DNA of 64,000 nt from Aradus depressus (GCA_963662175.1 OY759214.1:11470001-11534000); one strand, 5' to 3'. Counted from the first letter of the stretch, positions 1-10,624 are shown. Numbers and translations are program-made. The notes: generated from the letters alone by a model not told the origin.

Positions 1-86
1 GTTAAATGGTAACAGAGATAATGAGCACTCTGGTAGTACGCGATATGACCTTGTATTTAGAGCCCGGGCATGAGTCACAAAAAACT
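1..86 (+). mobile_element. SINE1 fragment, 3' end
   Basis: This is the 3' end of the tRNA-derived SINE that recurs through the window (here 'SINE1'). It carries the conserved block with GAGCACTCTGGTAGTACG, the ATATGACC word and the terminal GCCCGGGCATGAGTCA. The 5' tRNA-like half lies outside the window or is missing. Confidence 0.7.
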
Positions 87-100
87 ATAAAAAAACTAAA

Positions 101-708
101 TTAAGGCATAGTCAAGGTCCACCGCCGTAGATTTTCTGTGAAAACGTCGGGTTAAAATCATTTTTAATTTTCTTTTCGATGCTGCCATAGGTCTTGCATT
201 TGCTCGGCACTAGACTTTTTAGGTTTTTTAAATTCCTTTTGATGCGAGCTTTCCTCTGATTTGCGTTTTCTATAATTCGCGCATATTTACGATTCATATG
301 AGACGACATCTTTAATTTTCAATTTAATACAGATTTTTAGATATATTTCGGCAAATATTTTTATTGTTTCACTTTGAGTCCTAATAGTGCTCCTCAAGCT
401 CTTTACAATGACACCAAAATCAACGTCCTATCTAAACGCGTTATCACGCTACACTAATTTCTAATTTTACACAACGCTAATTCGCAACAATCATCCGCTG
501 GCGCCCACACTAGCCCGATAACGTCACAGGCAAAACAAACTGCACAACAAACACGTACAGACATGCTCTATCCATTGTGACCTCAACCGTTGTTATCGCA
601 TTATTAGTCGTAGTTATTATCGATTGAAATCTGACGGTATTTTGTAACACAAGAAAGTTTGACCGGCTATCACTGTGCTTAACGAGCGAATAGACGTTTC
701 ACGTCAAA
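101..708 (-). mobile_element. Edge element, copy 1 (inverted relative to copy 2)
   Basis: Read on the minus strand, this is a diverged full copy of the element at 63007-63603. Its 5' end is TTTTGACGTGAAACGTC, which can fold into a small GACG/CGTC hairpin. Its 3' end has a second stem-loop around GGTGGACCTTGACTATGCC, weaker than in copy 2. The two copies share the order of all blocks across about 600 bp, including the small basic ORF near the 3' end. The terminal hairpins and basic peptide recall Helitron-group elements, but I see no Rep or helicase domain and no clear CTRR end. The class is therefore open. Confidence 0.65.
112..309 (-). pseudogene. Broken small basic ORF of edge element copy 1
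   Basis: The reading frame starts SSHMNRKYAR like the ORF of copy 2 and ends KIKNDFNPTFSQKI, matching that copy's KEMKNDFIPKFSRKI. Between these ends the frame differs, so small indels have shifted the middle. The intact version is rich in Lys, Arg, Gln and Glu. I do not recognise a family with certainty, and this copy is not expected to make a working protein. Confidence 0.5.
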
Positions 709-1425
709 ACTAACTGATAAATATAAATTTTTTTAGATACGTCTCTCCACTGCTTATATATATGTATAGCACATGTATGAATAACGTTATTTCTGATCCC
801 TTTCCAAAAATCTTCCATGAATATTAACATGAGCCACTGACATGTCTGACAGAAAGGAAATATGCAATGGAAAAGGAATAAAACGACAACACAGTAAGGA
901 TATGAATAATGCGATGGTATATCTTTTGTCATATAAGTACACGTTTTGAAAGTTAATATTCCGTCTAACCACGGAAGACTAAAAGCCCTATTCGTCTTCC
1001 ATGCGGGGGTTGTTGAATGGAAGAACAGCTTCAAAGTCGAGTGAGTGGGTGGAGTTAAAAAGACCCAAATCCCCAGGAGTACCATAAATCATACACTTTT
1101 TTTTTTATATATATTTAAATCTAACCTGCCCTTTCAGAAGCAGAGGGGATGAAAATAGGATTCCAGGAACAATTTAGGATTCAGGTAAAACAAACCCTTT
1201 GAGAAGTTCACAAAATACATCTGATGGGATGAATAACGGGACAAATTGGAACGATGTGTTCCCACGGGCGATCCTTTACAAATCGAAAGAATTTTCGAAA
1301 ACATCACGGGGTGATTCAATGGGTAGTAGAAAAGAAAATTAACTGTTTGAGCAAAAAGTGCATATTGCATGCTATGTTAGTAGGTTTAATATAGACAAAA
1401 TAAATAGCATTTATAAATGTATGTG
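709..1425. other. Unassigned AT-rich stretch
   Basis: A 128-codon open frame (699-1085, minus) and a 78-codon one (1134-1370, minus) fall here. Their translations are rich in aromatic residues and Cys, show no motif, and have no convincing splice signals. I do not call them genes. Confidence 0.4.
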
Positions 1426-1480
1426 ATGTGGCCTTTCTTATACCAACAACGCTTAAAGATCACTCTGGAAATTTTAGAAG
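1426..1480 (+). repeat. MITE-D end fragment
   Basis: The block GTGATGTGGCCTTTCTTATACC followed by GCTTAAAGATCACTCT matches the terminus of the inverted-repeat element at 4771-4975. Only one end is present. Confidence 0.55.
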
Positions 1481-1740
1481 GGACATTTCTGGTAAGAATA
1501 AATTTTTCGATAAGACTAATCGTTTTTGGGTAAATCAGGGAAACGTCTAAGAATATGTTTCAAAACTAGATTTCAAGATGGTTTTCAGCACATATCTCGA
1601 AAACCGGACTTACCTGTTAAAAATGTTATTTCATATAAATTATGTATTTTAATATTCTCTACAACTATTACTTGAAAATGTTTTTGATTAGGTCATAAAT
1701 ATAAGCTGTATCTTGTAAAATGTAGTATACTTTTTTTTTT

Positions 1741-1971
1741 CTTAGTGGTATGCGTGCTTGCTTACTGAGCTCAAAATCGCGAGTCCGACATCAGGTCGAG
1801 CGAGGCCCTTAGGTTTTTTATCTGAGAGGTGAAAAAACCTTGAGTATGCCTTCCTTTGGATAGAACGTTAAGCGATGGTCCCGAGCCTGTACGATGTCAG
1901 GTACTCGTTCGGGCTCATGTTGGTAGTAAGCGATATGACCTTGTAGTTAAAGCCCGGGCATGAATCATAAG
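1741..1971 (+). mobile_element. SINE1 copy, internally deleted
   Basis: The tRNA-like head is degenerate (GGTATGCGTGCTTGCTTACTGAGCTC and a mutated B box near CGCGAGTCCGAC). It is followed by the body words GTTAAGCGATGGTCCCGAGC and GATGTCAGGTACTCGTT. About 100 bp of body found in full copies is missing before the 3' end, TAAAGCCCGGGCATGAATCAT. Confidence 0.75.
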
Positions 1972-1980
1972 CATACTTAC

Positions 1981-2125
1981 GTTGAGGTGTGATACATCGG
2001 TGCCACAATGAGTAGAGCTCTACAGCCTCCGCAGTCTGTCCCCTGCTCAGCAGAGACTGGACTCGCGTCATTACTGGCGTGTCTACCTTCCTTCTCAGCG
2101 TCTCAAGATGACGTCCATAGTCTGT
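1981..2125 (-). CDS. Candidate internal exon of a host gene
   Basis: On the minus strand a 145 bp open segment has textbook splice signals on both sides. The acceptor is a T-rich tract ending TTACTTTGCAG at 2126, and the donor is CAAC|GTAAGTAT at 1981/1980. Reading from the first base in phase 0 gives 48 codons plus one base. The peptide runs TDYGRHLETLRRKVDTPV, then MTRVQSLLSRGQTAEAVELY, then SLWHRCITPQ. It is balanced and helix-prone, with a TPR-like or helical-repeat feel (RGQTAEAVELY), quite unlike the low-complexity shadows around it. It is more GC-rich than its flanks and belongs to none of the repeat families I see. I cannot name the protein. Neighbouring exons are not visible here, so introns would be long. 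A SINE1 copy begins about 10 bp beyond the donor. Confidence 0.6.
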
Positions 2126-2299
2126 CTGCAAAGTAACATCAAAATATAACTAAGTACTCCATATTACATATTAACATTGATACATATGACATTTCATTCT
2201 CATTGTTCAAAAATAATAGAATAATCATGATCTAAAACAAGTGTTTCATGTACACAAACTCCTCGTATATGAAACACAAAGAAAAGTGTTTCATTTCAC

Positions 2300-2852
2300 T
2301 TCCATCGCCATACGAAGTATAGGGAAAGTTATGTAATCGGTCTGAAAATTCATGTTTTCTGATCCCCTGATTGCACGACAACTAGGAAAAGGGGGAAATT
2401 AGAGGGAAGCTTAACTCAAGAATCTAACTGCTGTTGTAATGAACGTATTGACATAAAATTTTATATTTGAATTCGAAGTTCTTTAAAGATGACACCTATT
2501 AATTTTCAGCGGAATCAGCCAAAGGGAAGGAGGGGATCAGAGGGGGGCTCAACTAGAAAATTCTAAGAACTGTTGAAGTAATGCATTTTTCGACATGAAA
2601 TTTTATATTTGAATTCAAGACAAGAGAATGGGCACATATTAATTTTCCGCGTGTTCGCTTGAAGGGAAAGGGGGATCAAAGAAGGGGACTCGACTCAAAT
2701 ACCCTAAAACTACTGGATTAAGTATTGACACAAAAATTAATATGAGGATTCAGAAGCCTATATAAGTCAAATATTGAGTTTTAGCTCAAACGGTCGATTG
2801 GATTTGGAGGGAGAGCGAAAACTTAATTCATCAATTCGTGCTGGGGAAGTAC
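2300..2852 (+). repeat. Repeat A, nearly full copy
   Basis: Repeat A is the commonest interspersed repeat of the window. In this orientation it runs from CGAAGTATAGGGAAAGTTATGTAATC through paired blocks such as AATTTTATATTTGAATTC, then AATTTTCAGCGGAATC, and AAGGGAAGGAGGGGATCAGA. It ends at ATTCGTGCTGGGGAAGTACA. The two ends are related to TACTTCCCCAGC in inverted orientation, which suggests a MITE-like origin, but inner blocks are also repeated. No coding capacity is seen. Confidence 0.75.
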
Positions 2853-3170
2853 AGTCCGTTTCCGTCCTGGCTAATAAACTTACTGGTTGGTATTCTCCTA
2901 CACTATAAGACCAGACATACACATACCTTCATCAGATTATTTCAAGAGAATAAGAACAAAAATAGTAAATATCTCCAACGTCTTTGAATTTTTGAACAAA
3001 ACGTAAAATGACTTAAATAAAGGATATTAATAAATATTCAAAGATATAAAATTTGAATAATTACCATATGAAAAAATGGTTTCACTTTTTTTATAATGAT
3101 AAGTGTTGCGACTTGTTTTCCAATTACCGAGAAAATACAAGAATAATATAAAAAAAAGGCTACTTTGAAT
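2853..3170. other. Unassigned AT-rich stretch
   Basis: About 320 bp of AT-rich sequence with short A and T runs. I see no ORF, RNA gene or named repeat here. Confidence 0.5.
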
Positions 3171-3370
3171 CCCAGCACGAAACAATGAACTAAGTTTTCA
3201 CTCTCCCAATTTGGCTAAAAATCAATTGTTGACTTACAAAGAACTTCTGGATCCTCGTGCTAAATGTTTTGTCGATACACTCAGTACATCGGCAATTATT
3301 TGGGTTTTTAGTTTACCCCTCCTTTCATCCTTCCTTCTCTTCGGCCGATTTGACTGAAGGACTTATGAGG
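3171..3370 (-). repeat. Repeat A fragment
   Basis: It opens with CCCAGCACGAAACAATGAACTAAG, the reverse of the repeat A end, and continues to CTTCGGCCGATTTGACTGAA. It breaks off into unrelated sequence after that. Confidence 0.7.
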
Positions 3371-3743
3371 TACCATTTGTGGTACAGAACCCTAAGAATG
3401 GCCCAGGATTGGGAATGCCACTGTGTGTCTGTGTACCAAGGTGATAGGTTGGAGAGGAGTGTTAATGGATGAGGCGAGAGAGTGGCATCCCACTACATCA
3501 TCTGTTAAATATTAATCGTATCGTACCTTAGTCTACCTAGCTGAGAGGCAGGAGCTCTTCAGCCTAGGAGCGACGACCCGCCCAACCGGGGGAATCGGCT
3601 TGGGACTGATCCATCTCACAACAGTTCTCCTAGAACCGCATACACCAGAGAACCTAAGTACTCGTAGTACTTCATTTATTCAACTTTTAAATTGAGAAAC
3701 TCAATACTTAGAACATGTTATGAAAACTTGTAATAATATATAT
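3371..3743. other. Unassigned stretch
   Basis: Moderately GC-rich up to about 3660 (for example GACGACCCGCCCAACCGGGG), then AT-rich. There is no supported gene. A short frame at 3257-3472 runs in from repeat A and has no motif. Confidence 0.4.
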
Positions 3744-4728
3744 TAGGGTGGTCCAAAAATGACAATATATAAAAAAAAAAAAAAAAAAAAAAGTGCACCC
3801 CCTAGTTTAGACGAACTCAACGAAAGAAAAATTTTGGCGCCAAAAAAAAAAGAAAAATATTTGAAAAAACCTGTGCCCCACGGCATTTGAATTTTAAATG
3901 GAATTTAACATGGGCTCTCATATGTATTAAAGTTGAAACAATATGGCGCTTCCACGTTTCATCAAAACGGGGCTAAAAAGTTTCCACATTATGGTTTTTG
4001 GGGTCGGAGAACACGAATTTAACGTCAAAAAGTTATTTTGACACATGACAGCTGTCAAAAACGGTGTCAACAAAATGACAATAACATTTTTTCTCATTTA
4101 ACAATCGGTAAATTCATTTTATTAAGAGTTTTGGAGGTCGCTGATTACGAATTTGATGTCAAAAAATAATGTTGACTCTTGACATCTGTCACAAATGCTG
4201 TCAACAAATCCGTGTAATCGAGAGGAAAATTGGAGTTAATACCAATGTCCGAAACACAATTCAATAATTTTTTCATTTGGTTTCTGGACATAATCAGAAC
4301 AGATAAATTCTTCCAGTCATTTTCAGTTTTGATATATTTTATTTAAAAATTACAGCGACCTCTCGAAAGACACTTAATAAAATGAATTTACCGATTGTTA
4401 AATGAGAAAAAATGTTATTGTCATTTTGTTGACAGCTGTCATGTGTCAAAATAACTTTTTGACGTCAATTTCGTGTTCTCCGACCCCAAAAACCATAATG
4501 TGGAAAACTTTTAGCCCATTTTGATGAAACGTGGAAGCGCCATATTGTTTCAACTTTAATACATATGAAAACCCATGTTAAATTCCATTTAAAATTCAAA
4601 TGCTGTGGGGCACGGATTATTTAAAATATTTTTTGTCGCCAAAATTTTTCTTTCGTCGAGTTCTTCCAAACTAGGGGGTGCACTTTTTTTTTTTTTTTTT
4701 ATTAAATTGTCATTTTTGGACCACCCTA
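3744..4728. mobile_element. Fold-back element with ~400 bp inverted repeats
   Basis: The left end TAGGGTGGTCCAAAAATGAC (3744) is mirrored by GTCATTTTTGGACCACCCTA (to 4728). Homology between the arms continues inward for about 400 bp through GTGCACCCCCTAGTTT, then GTTGAAACAATATGGCGC, then TTTTTGGGGTCGGAGAACAC and ATGACAATAACATTTTTTCT. A single-copy centre of roughly 200 bp separates the arms. There is no transposase ORF. The ends abut TA, which may be the target duplication. This is a non-autonomous terminal-inverted-repeat or fold-back transposon, perhaps mariner/Tc1-like if TA is the target site. Confidence 0.85.
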
Positions 4729-4770
4729 ATATATACATATATTTTTTTTTCACCATTTAATTGACAATAC

Positions 4771-4975
4771 TTTCTTATACCAACCGCGCTTAGAGATCAC
4801 TCTCTCTTTTCTTCTTTTCAAACTTATTTCATGGCATTACTGGGTATAAGAATGTCTACTCTCAAGATAAAGCTGAACAAAGAGACAATATGGAATGATT
4901 TTGAGAAGAGGAAGGGGAAAGAGAGTGCTCCGTAAACGTGGTTGGTATAAGAAAATCCTGTAATGGCCACCTCAC
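4771..4975 (+). mobile_element. MITE-D, complete copy
   Basis: The left arm CTTATACCAACCGCGCTTAG with ATCACTCTC is mirrored on the right by GAGAGTGCTCCGTAAACGTG followed by GTTGGTATAAG. The right side runs on through TAATGGCCACCTCACA. Related ends occur at 1426, 57630-57790 and at the last bases of the window. No ORF. Confidence 0.75.
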
Positions 4976-5129
4976 ATATATTTCTCTAAATTTTTATAAT
5001 TTTTCCAAAAAAAACTATCAATAAACCATATTTTAAAGTCCGTTACTATAAGTTACGATTCAAAAATTACTTAGATATATTCCTTATAGACATTTAGTTT
5101 ACATTCTGCGGGGATCTATAACTTTTGCC

Positions 5130-5440
5130 GTATTGATCCTATGTCAAATCTGAGGACTTATTAGCGATTGGAAATAAAATGTTATAAGGAACAATTTTGG
5201 TAAGAATCTGGCTGGATTTGGCTGAAAATGAATAGGTGTGGTCCTTATGGGGTCCTGGATATACGTATACAATTTTTTCATTCATTCTATCGGCCGTTAT
5301 CGTGTCCACAGACATAGATACAGCTATTTTTAGTTTTGTAATGACACATGATACATCGAACTCAACATCCAATTTCAGACCGATAACTTCATAACATCTA
5401 ACTTCCCATATACTTCATAGCGAAGTAACAACTTTAGAAC
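5130..5440 (-). repeat. Repeat A fragment
   Basis: Recognisable blocks are TGGCTGAAAATGAATAGGTG, then ATTCATTCTATCGGCCGTTA, and the terminal CTTCCCATATACTTCATAGC. The 77-codon frame on the minus strand (5139-5372) is part of this repeat and not a gene. Confidence 0.7.
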
Positions 5441-5567
5441 TTACTGCTGAAGATGTAAGCCAAAACCTTGGAATATATACATTTTTGCGGAATTAGAAAA
5501 TATTAAAGTTAGATAAGTTATTTTTATTTATTTATTATAGTTAGTTATTTATTATAGTTAATTATTG

Positions 5568-5700
5568 TGATTCATGCCCGGGCTGTAACTACGACATCAT
5601 ATTGCCTACTACCCGTCAGCTCTTTTGCCGTTATAGAGGAGATGAGCCTGACTCTACTATGGGATATTTACGACAGGGTAGGATTCTTAAACAAGTACCT
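5568..5700 (-). mobile_element. SINE1 fragment
   Basis: It reads GATTCATGCCCGGGCTGTAA, the reverse of the SINE1 3' end, followed by diverged body (GATGAGCCTGACTCTACTAT). The tRNA-like head is absent. Confidence 0.7.
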
Positions 5701-7040
5701 CTTGTATTATTTATTACCTAACAATTTTTTTTTAAATTTCATATATAGCTTTTCTACTTTGTGAAGAAGAAATGCACGAATGTACGTACCACCAGTCGAA
5801 AAGTTAGCAAATGCCGATTCTTTTGCGTTCAAGTATTGCTAATTTCTTGTGCCAACAGGGTGTGCCAACAGTGGGTAGCCATTAGGGACGGAGAATCCCT
5901 AATATACAGTGAAATTGTTTTAACAAGAGAACTTAATGTTCAACCTTATATTCAGTTGTAATTCTATGTACATACAAATGATTGTTATTATTATTAAAGG
6001 CAAGTTGAAAATATTGTAAGCAACTTCGAAGAATAAGCTGTTTAACTCAATATTAAAGCATTTCTCGTTCATATTCGTGGGTTCCTTACTAGTACCTACA
6101 TAACAAAACCATCAATGACTTAATAACATCTTATTTTCCCAGCTATACGAAGTCAGAAATTCGAAGTTGAGTTTTTACCGAAATTTCGTGTTTTCCGATA
6201 TACCCTGCCAACATTTCGGAAACTACTCATATCCTTCTTCAGGGTGATACAATGACTACGTCATTATAAGGCATTGAAGAAGGTAATAAATACACTTATG
6301 GCTTAAAATCACCAAGGTGGGAAATTTCAAGTTTGGTTTTATGACAAAAAATAGTAAATGCTATAATGACGATAACTACTTTTTATTGTCACTAAACCTG
6401 TGTTTAAACAATAGTTTGATAGGGCAGTGCACAGAATTTATTAATTCTTTTAAAATATTGCTTTTAAACAGAGACTTTGCTAAAAACTGTCAATTCGGGA
6501 ACGTTTTTGAAAAGTTAATAAATTGTCCGAAAATGTATAAAGTATATTTTTTTTTACTTTATCCAAAGATTTTGGTAATATACTTCAATATTATCTGAAA
6601 AAAGAATAACAATAATACGCACAAAATATTTTTGAGGCAAAATACATATTAAAACGAAGATTTCTTAGTGTATTTGTGCTAACAATTTAACAAATTTATA
6701 AACATCAGTAACATTTATAATTACATTTACTTTACGTGGAAGTAATTAAGGTTTCTCAATATAAATAACGTATTTTTTTGCGAACATAAATACAAATTTA
6801 TGTGTTTTATGAAGTTTTGGTAACGTTCCCGGAAATGATCAGGTGTTATAATATATGTATATATATTTTTTGTTTATATATTTTGGCCAAATACTGAGTT
6901 CTTTATTTACATGACAAAACCTTTAATATATTAAATTGTATATATTTTTGTGAAATTAGTCAATATAATAAAACAACATTACTTTGTTTTTATTTATTTT
7001 AAAATAAAAAAAGTAACAAATTTAACATTTATTTTTATTT
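5701..7040. other. Unassigned AT-rich stretch
   Basis: A short repeat A piece (6138-6215, with CTATACGAAGTCAGAAATTC) lies here. The rest, including a 93-codon Leu/Phe/Asn-rich open frame at 6317-6598 (plus), shows no motif or splice support. Confidence 0.4.
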
Positions 7041-7047
7041 ATATTTT

Positions 7048-7395
7048 TTATATAGATGTCGGATCCGGGGACATGGACAGTAAATTCAATTTTCTACGAC
7101 ATATTTCCAATTCAATTTGACTACATAAAAGCTGGTTTTTCTTCCTCTGCAAGTCAAAGCTGTCCCCATACTGTTTACGTTTATGTGATAATATTCTTCT
7201 ACGTTGACATTTTCTTGCACGTTTCTCCAATTGTGCTCTGTGGATATGTTTAAAACATCTCTTGAATTTTTTGGATAGTCTGTCTCCATATCTTCTATTC
7301 TCCGTCGTGTGATGTTGTCGAGCCCCTTGTAGACATGTTTTCATTTCAATCTTGGCTTTATTTTGAATGCTTCCTTTCGATCTGTATGATCCTGA
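7048..7395 (-). CDS. Possible exon or decayed ORF, very basic protein
   Basis: On the minus strand the frame is open from an acceptor-like TTCCATATTCAG (about 7395) to a stop at 7048. It gives about 115 residues rich in Lys, Arg and Gln, including RRYGDRLSKKFKRCFKHIH and a heptad-like end QIELEICRRKLNLL. The frame also extends upstream to 7593, but that part is a degenerate hammerhead repeat. A basic stretch followed by a short coiled coil would fit a DNA-binding terminal exon, but I recognise no family. A chance frame in a repeat is a real alternative. Confidence 0.25.
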   Translation of the reverse strand, partial: SGSYRSKGSIQNKAKIEMKTCLQGARQHHTTENRRYGDRLSKKFKRCFKHIHRAQLEKRARKCQRRRILSHKRKQYGDSFDLQRKKNQLLCSQIELEICRRKLNLLSMSPDPTSI

Positions 7396-7600
7396 ATATG
7401 GAAATATTAATATATATACAAAACACTTCTTCCATTTTTTTTTTGTCTTCTCAAAAAATAATAATAATTTCAAACGTATCGGGATATCACTCGCATCATT
7501 AGTATCTGTGTAGTACTCCCATATTTTATATATATTTTGTGAAATTGTAAATTTAAAAAACGTATGTTTTTCTTTATTTTTGAAGTGTTTCACAATATCC
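7396..7600 (-). repeat. Degenerate hammerhead-type repeat
   Basis: The minus strand reads CAGATACTAATGATGCGAGT and then CCCGATACG. This lines up with CAGATACTGATGATGGGAGT / CCGAAACG-like sequence at 8327-8364, but the core is mutated (CTAATGA, CGATA). The following block resembling TATTTCACAAAATATATA is shared with 7870-8315. Confidence 0.5.
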
Positions 7601-7642
7601 CTGCATAAAATGTTACGTATAAATATAATTCATGTGTTCTTT

Positions 7643-7824
7643 AGGTTAACATTCCTTCTGTCAAACAGAATCTTCCATTTATAGAGCATATCTACTGAGT
7701 CGACTTCTATATTTAAACACCTATTCCAAACTTGTTTTAACTGGCTGTTTGAATATAGAAATTGACCCAATAAATTATGTTTTACGAAAAGAAGATTCTG
7801 ATTGACAGAAGGAATGTTAACGTA
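7643..7824. mobile_element. Short MITE with ~30 bp inverted ends
   Basis: The left end GGTTAACATTCCTTCTGTCA with AACAGAATCTT is mirrored by AAGATTCTGATTGACAGAAG followed by GAATGTTAACG. Inner bases also pair (TTCTATATTTAAACA with TGTTTGAATATAGAA), so the whole 180 bp can fold on itself. Confidence 0.75.
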
Positions 7825-7869
7825 AAAAACAATTTATTATACTGATAATTAACATTTTCTGCAGAGGTA

Positions 7870-8315
7870 TTGTGAAATTCTTAACAAAAAATAAAGAAAA
7901 ACGCAGGTCTTTTAAATTGTCTATTTCACAAAATATATATAATATGTATTGCTACCATCTTCAGCCACGACTTAACGAATACTAAGCAGCCTCCCCCTCC
8001 CCTATGGGATTTTGTCAGTATCCCTTTTTCCTGTACAAAAACATATAAATTTTAATAATCAAAGAAAATTTTGAAATAGCATCAGTGCTGATTAAATAAA
8101 AATATATACATATGTATGCAATAAAAATACAGTTTTGAGGAAAAAAAAGTAAGTACGCATATACAGTGCGAAGGGACAGTTCGGAATGTAAACTGGTTGA
8201 ACTTACACTTAGTATTTATTAAATCGTATCTGAAGATGGTAGCAATACATATTATATATATATTTTGTGAAATAGACAATATTTAAAAAAAAAAACAGGT
8301 TTTTCTTTATTTTTT
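7870..8315. repeat. Inverted pair of Penelope-type terminal repeats
   Basis: The block AATTGTCTATTTCACAAAAT, then TATTGCTACCATCTTCAGCC (7917-7966) reappears inverted as TCTGAAGATGGTAGCAATAC, then TATTTTGTGAAATAGACAAT (8229-8281). The intervening 260 bp contains the words CATCAGTGCTGATTAAATA and GTTGAACTTACACTTAGTAT, shared with 25444-26165. In both arms the hammerhead core has lost its GAAA arm. Inverted terminal repeats are typical of Penelope-like elements. Confidence 0.6.
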
Positions 8316-8326
8316 ACATATATTAT

Positions 8327-8364
8327 AGATACTGATGATGGGAGTGATTACCGAAACGTTTATT
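8327..8364 (+). ncRNA. Hammerhead-like motif, family with weak stem II
   Basis: The core is CTGATGA, then T, then GGGAGTGATTACC, then GAAA, CG, TT. Stem I can form between GATA before the core and TATT after the TT cleavage site. Stem II has only two outer GC pairs. It is probably decayed. Confidence 0.45.
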
Positions 8365-8559
8365 ACTACTATTTTTGAGGAGAAAAAAATAAATTGGAGA
8401 AATGATCCTATAGTAGTATAACACTTATATTAATAATTATTATATATTAATATTATTAATAATTTATATTAATATCTCTATTAAGAAAAATAAAATAAAA
8501 TGTAAATAGGCCGCCATTATTAATTTAACCTAAAATGTATATTTCTATTTTCACTTACC

Positions 8560-9015
8560 CAGGTATACGATGTATAGGGGAAGTTATGTAATTCGAAGTA
8601 TAGTTTTCACCGGAATTTCATGTTCGCCAACCCCTAATTCCAAAAATTAACAAAAAAAAGCATTTCAGTCTGTGAGTGTGTCTGTAATAACTCTCGATCT
8701 AATGAACTTATCGACATGAAATGTTATATTTAAATTCAAAAACCCTATAAGGACGACACTTAACTAATTTTCTGCGAAATTTATCGAAAATAAGGGAAGC
8801 TCGATTCAAAAACCGTCATAACTATAGATTAGTAGATTTTAAGTGATTTTGGAGTAAGAGCATTAGTTCGGTTTTGGAAAGTACATGCGTTGATGTACTT
8901 TTTTGACTTATATTGTTTCATGTTTGTAGTAGGGTGTCGCAAAACGTTAAATTTCGGTAAAAACTCAACATCGAATTTCTGACCAAATAACTTGGTATAG
9001 CTGGGGAAGTCAAAA
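8560..9015 (+). repeat. Repeat A copy
   Basis: It starts at CAGGTATACGATGTATAGGG and contains AGTGTGTCTGTAATAACTCT and CCCTATAAGGACGACACTTA, typical inner blocks. The 3' part is rearranged and merges with an inverted end near 9000 (GGTATAGCTGGGGAAGTC). Confidence 0.65.
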
Positions 9016-9274
9016 AGGATCTAATTTTTCACAGATTCATCCTTCATTTTTCATTCAATTAAAATGGAACAAAAGGGTTGTGGAAAAGGGCTTCCCTGGG
9101 AATCCTGTCAATTGGATGTAATTGGAGAGAGACCGATGTATTAGTTCCTGTAATCAAATCTGGTTAATTGTACCATTGTCCTTGTAAAGTTTTACAAAAA
9201 TAATTGAAGGAAATAAAATTAGGTCATGGCATATAGCAGGAGAGGGCAAAACAATGAAAAATATCGGTGAATCA

Positions 9275-9765
9275 GCGCCAATGTACTTCCCCAGAACGAA
9301 TTAATCTATGAACTTTTCGCTTCCCCTCTAAACCACTCAAACGTTCAATAGTTAACATTGGATCCTAAAACTCCTCATACTAAATTTCGTGTCAATAAAT
9401 TCATGGCAGTTATTAGGGTTTTTGAATTGAGGCCCCTCCCCTGAACCCACCCTTTTTCTCCGGCCCATATTGCTGAAATTTAGGAAGTGTCCTCATTGGG
9501 TTTGACTTAAAAATTCATTACATCAAAAAAGGCAGTTTTTAGAGTTTTTGATTTGAGCCCCCCCCCCCCCCCCCCCCCCGTCCTTTCCTTAGGCCGATTT
9601 GGCTGAAAATCAATAGGTGTCGTCTTTAGGAGATTCTTGATACACATATAAAATTTTGTGTCGATACATTCATTTCATCTGGACTTACCATGTTCACAGA
9701 CACACACTGCATTGAATTTGAACAGATTACATAACTTCCCCTATACTTTGTATATCTGAGTAAGT
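9275..9765 (-). repeat. Repeat A copy with long C run
   Basis: Bounded by AATGTACTTCCCCAGAACGA and ATAACTTCCCCTATACTTTG. A homopolymer of roughly 30 C residues (about 9549-9579) sits at the GAGCCCC block. Confidence 0.75.
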
Positions 9766-9782
9766 AAAACTTAATAACATTT

Positions 9783-10335
9783 CCCCAGCTCGATCAATTA
9801 AATGTTGCTCTCCGTCCAAAATCAATCGACCGTTGAGTTAAAAATCAATAGTTATAGAGGAGGTTCTATATCCTCGCAATCAATTTAGTATCTTTACATT
9901 GATTGCCGTCGGAAGTTATGGAGGTTTCTGAGTTGAGCCCCCCTCTCATGCACTTCCCTTCCCCCAATTCCCCTGAAACTTAATAGGTTGTCCATACGTG
10001 GTTCTGAATTTACGTATGAAATTCGGGTCAATATATACATATTCATTGAAACGCCAGTTATTAGAGTTTTTCTATGAAGCCTCCTCTCTAATCCCTCCCT
10101 TCCCTTTGGCCGATTTGGCTGAAACTCAATAGATGTCGTCTATAGGAAATTCTGGATATATAAAATTGCGTGGATACATTCATTCTATCGGGAGTTATCG
10201 TATTCCCAAACATACACACGACAGAAAAGACCTTTTTTCTTCATTTTTGGAATCAGGTGAACAGAAAACATTAAATCCCGGGTGAAAACAACAAAGAATT
10301 TCTAACCGATTATATAACTTCCCCCTATACTTCAT
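9783..10335 (-). repeat. Repeat A copy
   Basis: From TTCCCCAGCTCGATCAATTA to AACTTCCCCCTATACTTCAT. It contains the usual order of blocks, such as TCGGGAGTTATCGTATTCCC. It directly abuts the next element at 10345. Confidence 0.75.
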
Positions 10336-10624
10336 ATACAGTAAAGAATCGAGTTTCTTATCCAAAAACATTATTTGATACAAAGCTGTCATTTTTTTTT
10401 TTTGCGCAGAGTTCCTCCACACTATAAAGGTCAGTCGAATGTATGTATTGCTTTATTTATTTATTTATATTTTTTTATTTATTCATTTATATATTTTTTA
10501 TTTATTTAGACTTTTTTATTCATTCATTTATAATTGATTAACATATATTTTTTTTTTTTTCTTTTTTTTATATATTGCTATAGTTACATTGTTTTATTTT
10601 TCTTTTCTATGTCTCGCACATTGG

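Noticed and set aside
699..1370. Protein-coding gene from 128- and 78-codon frames
   Set aside because: Aromatic- and Cys-rich low-information translations, no splice signals, no motif.
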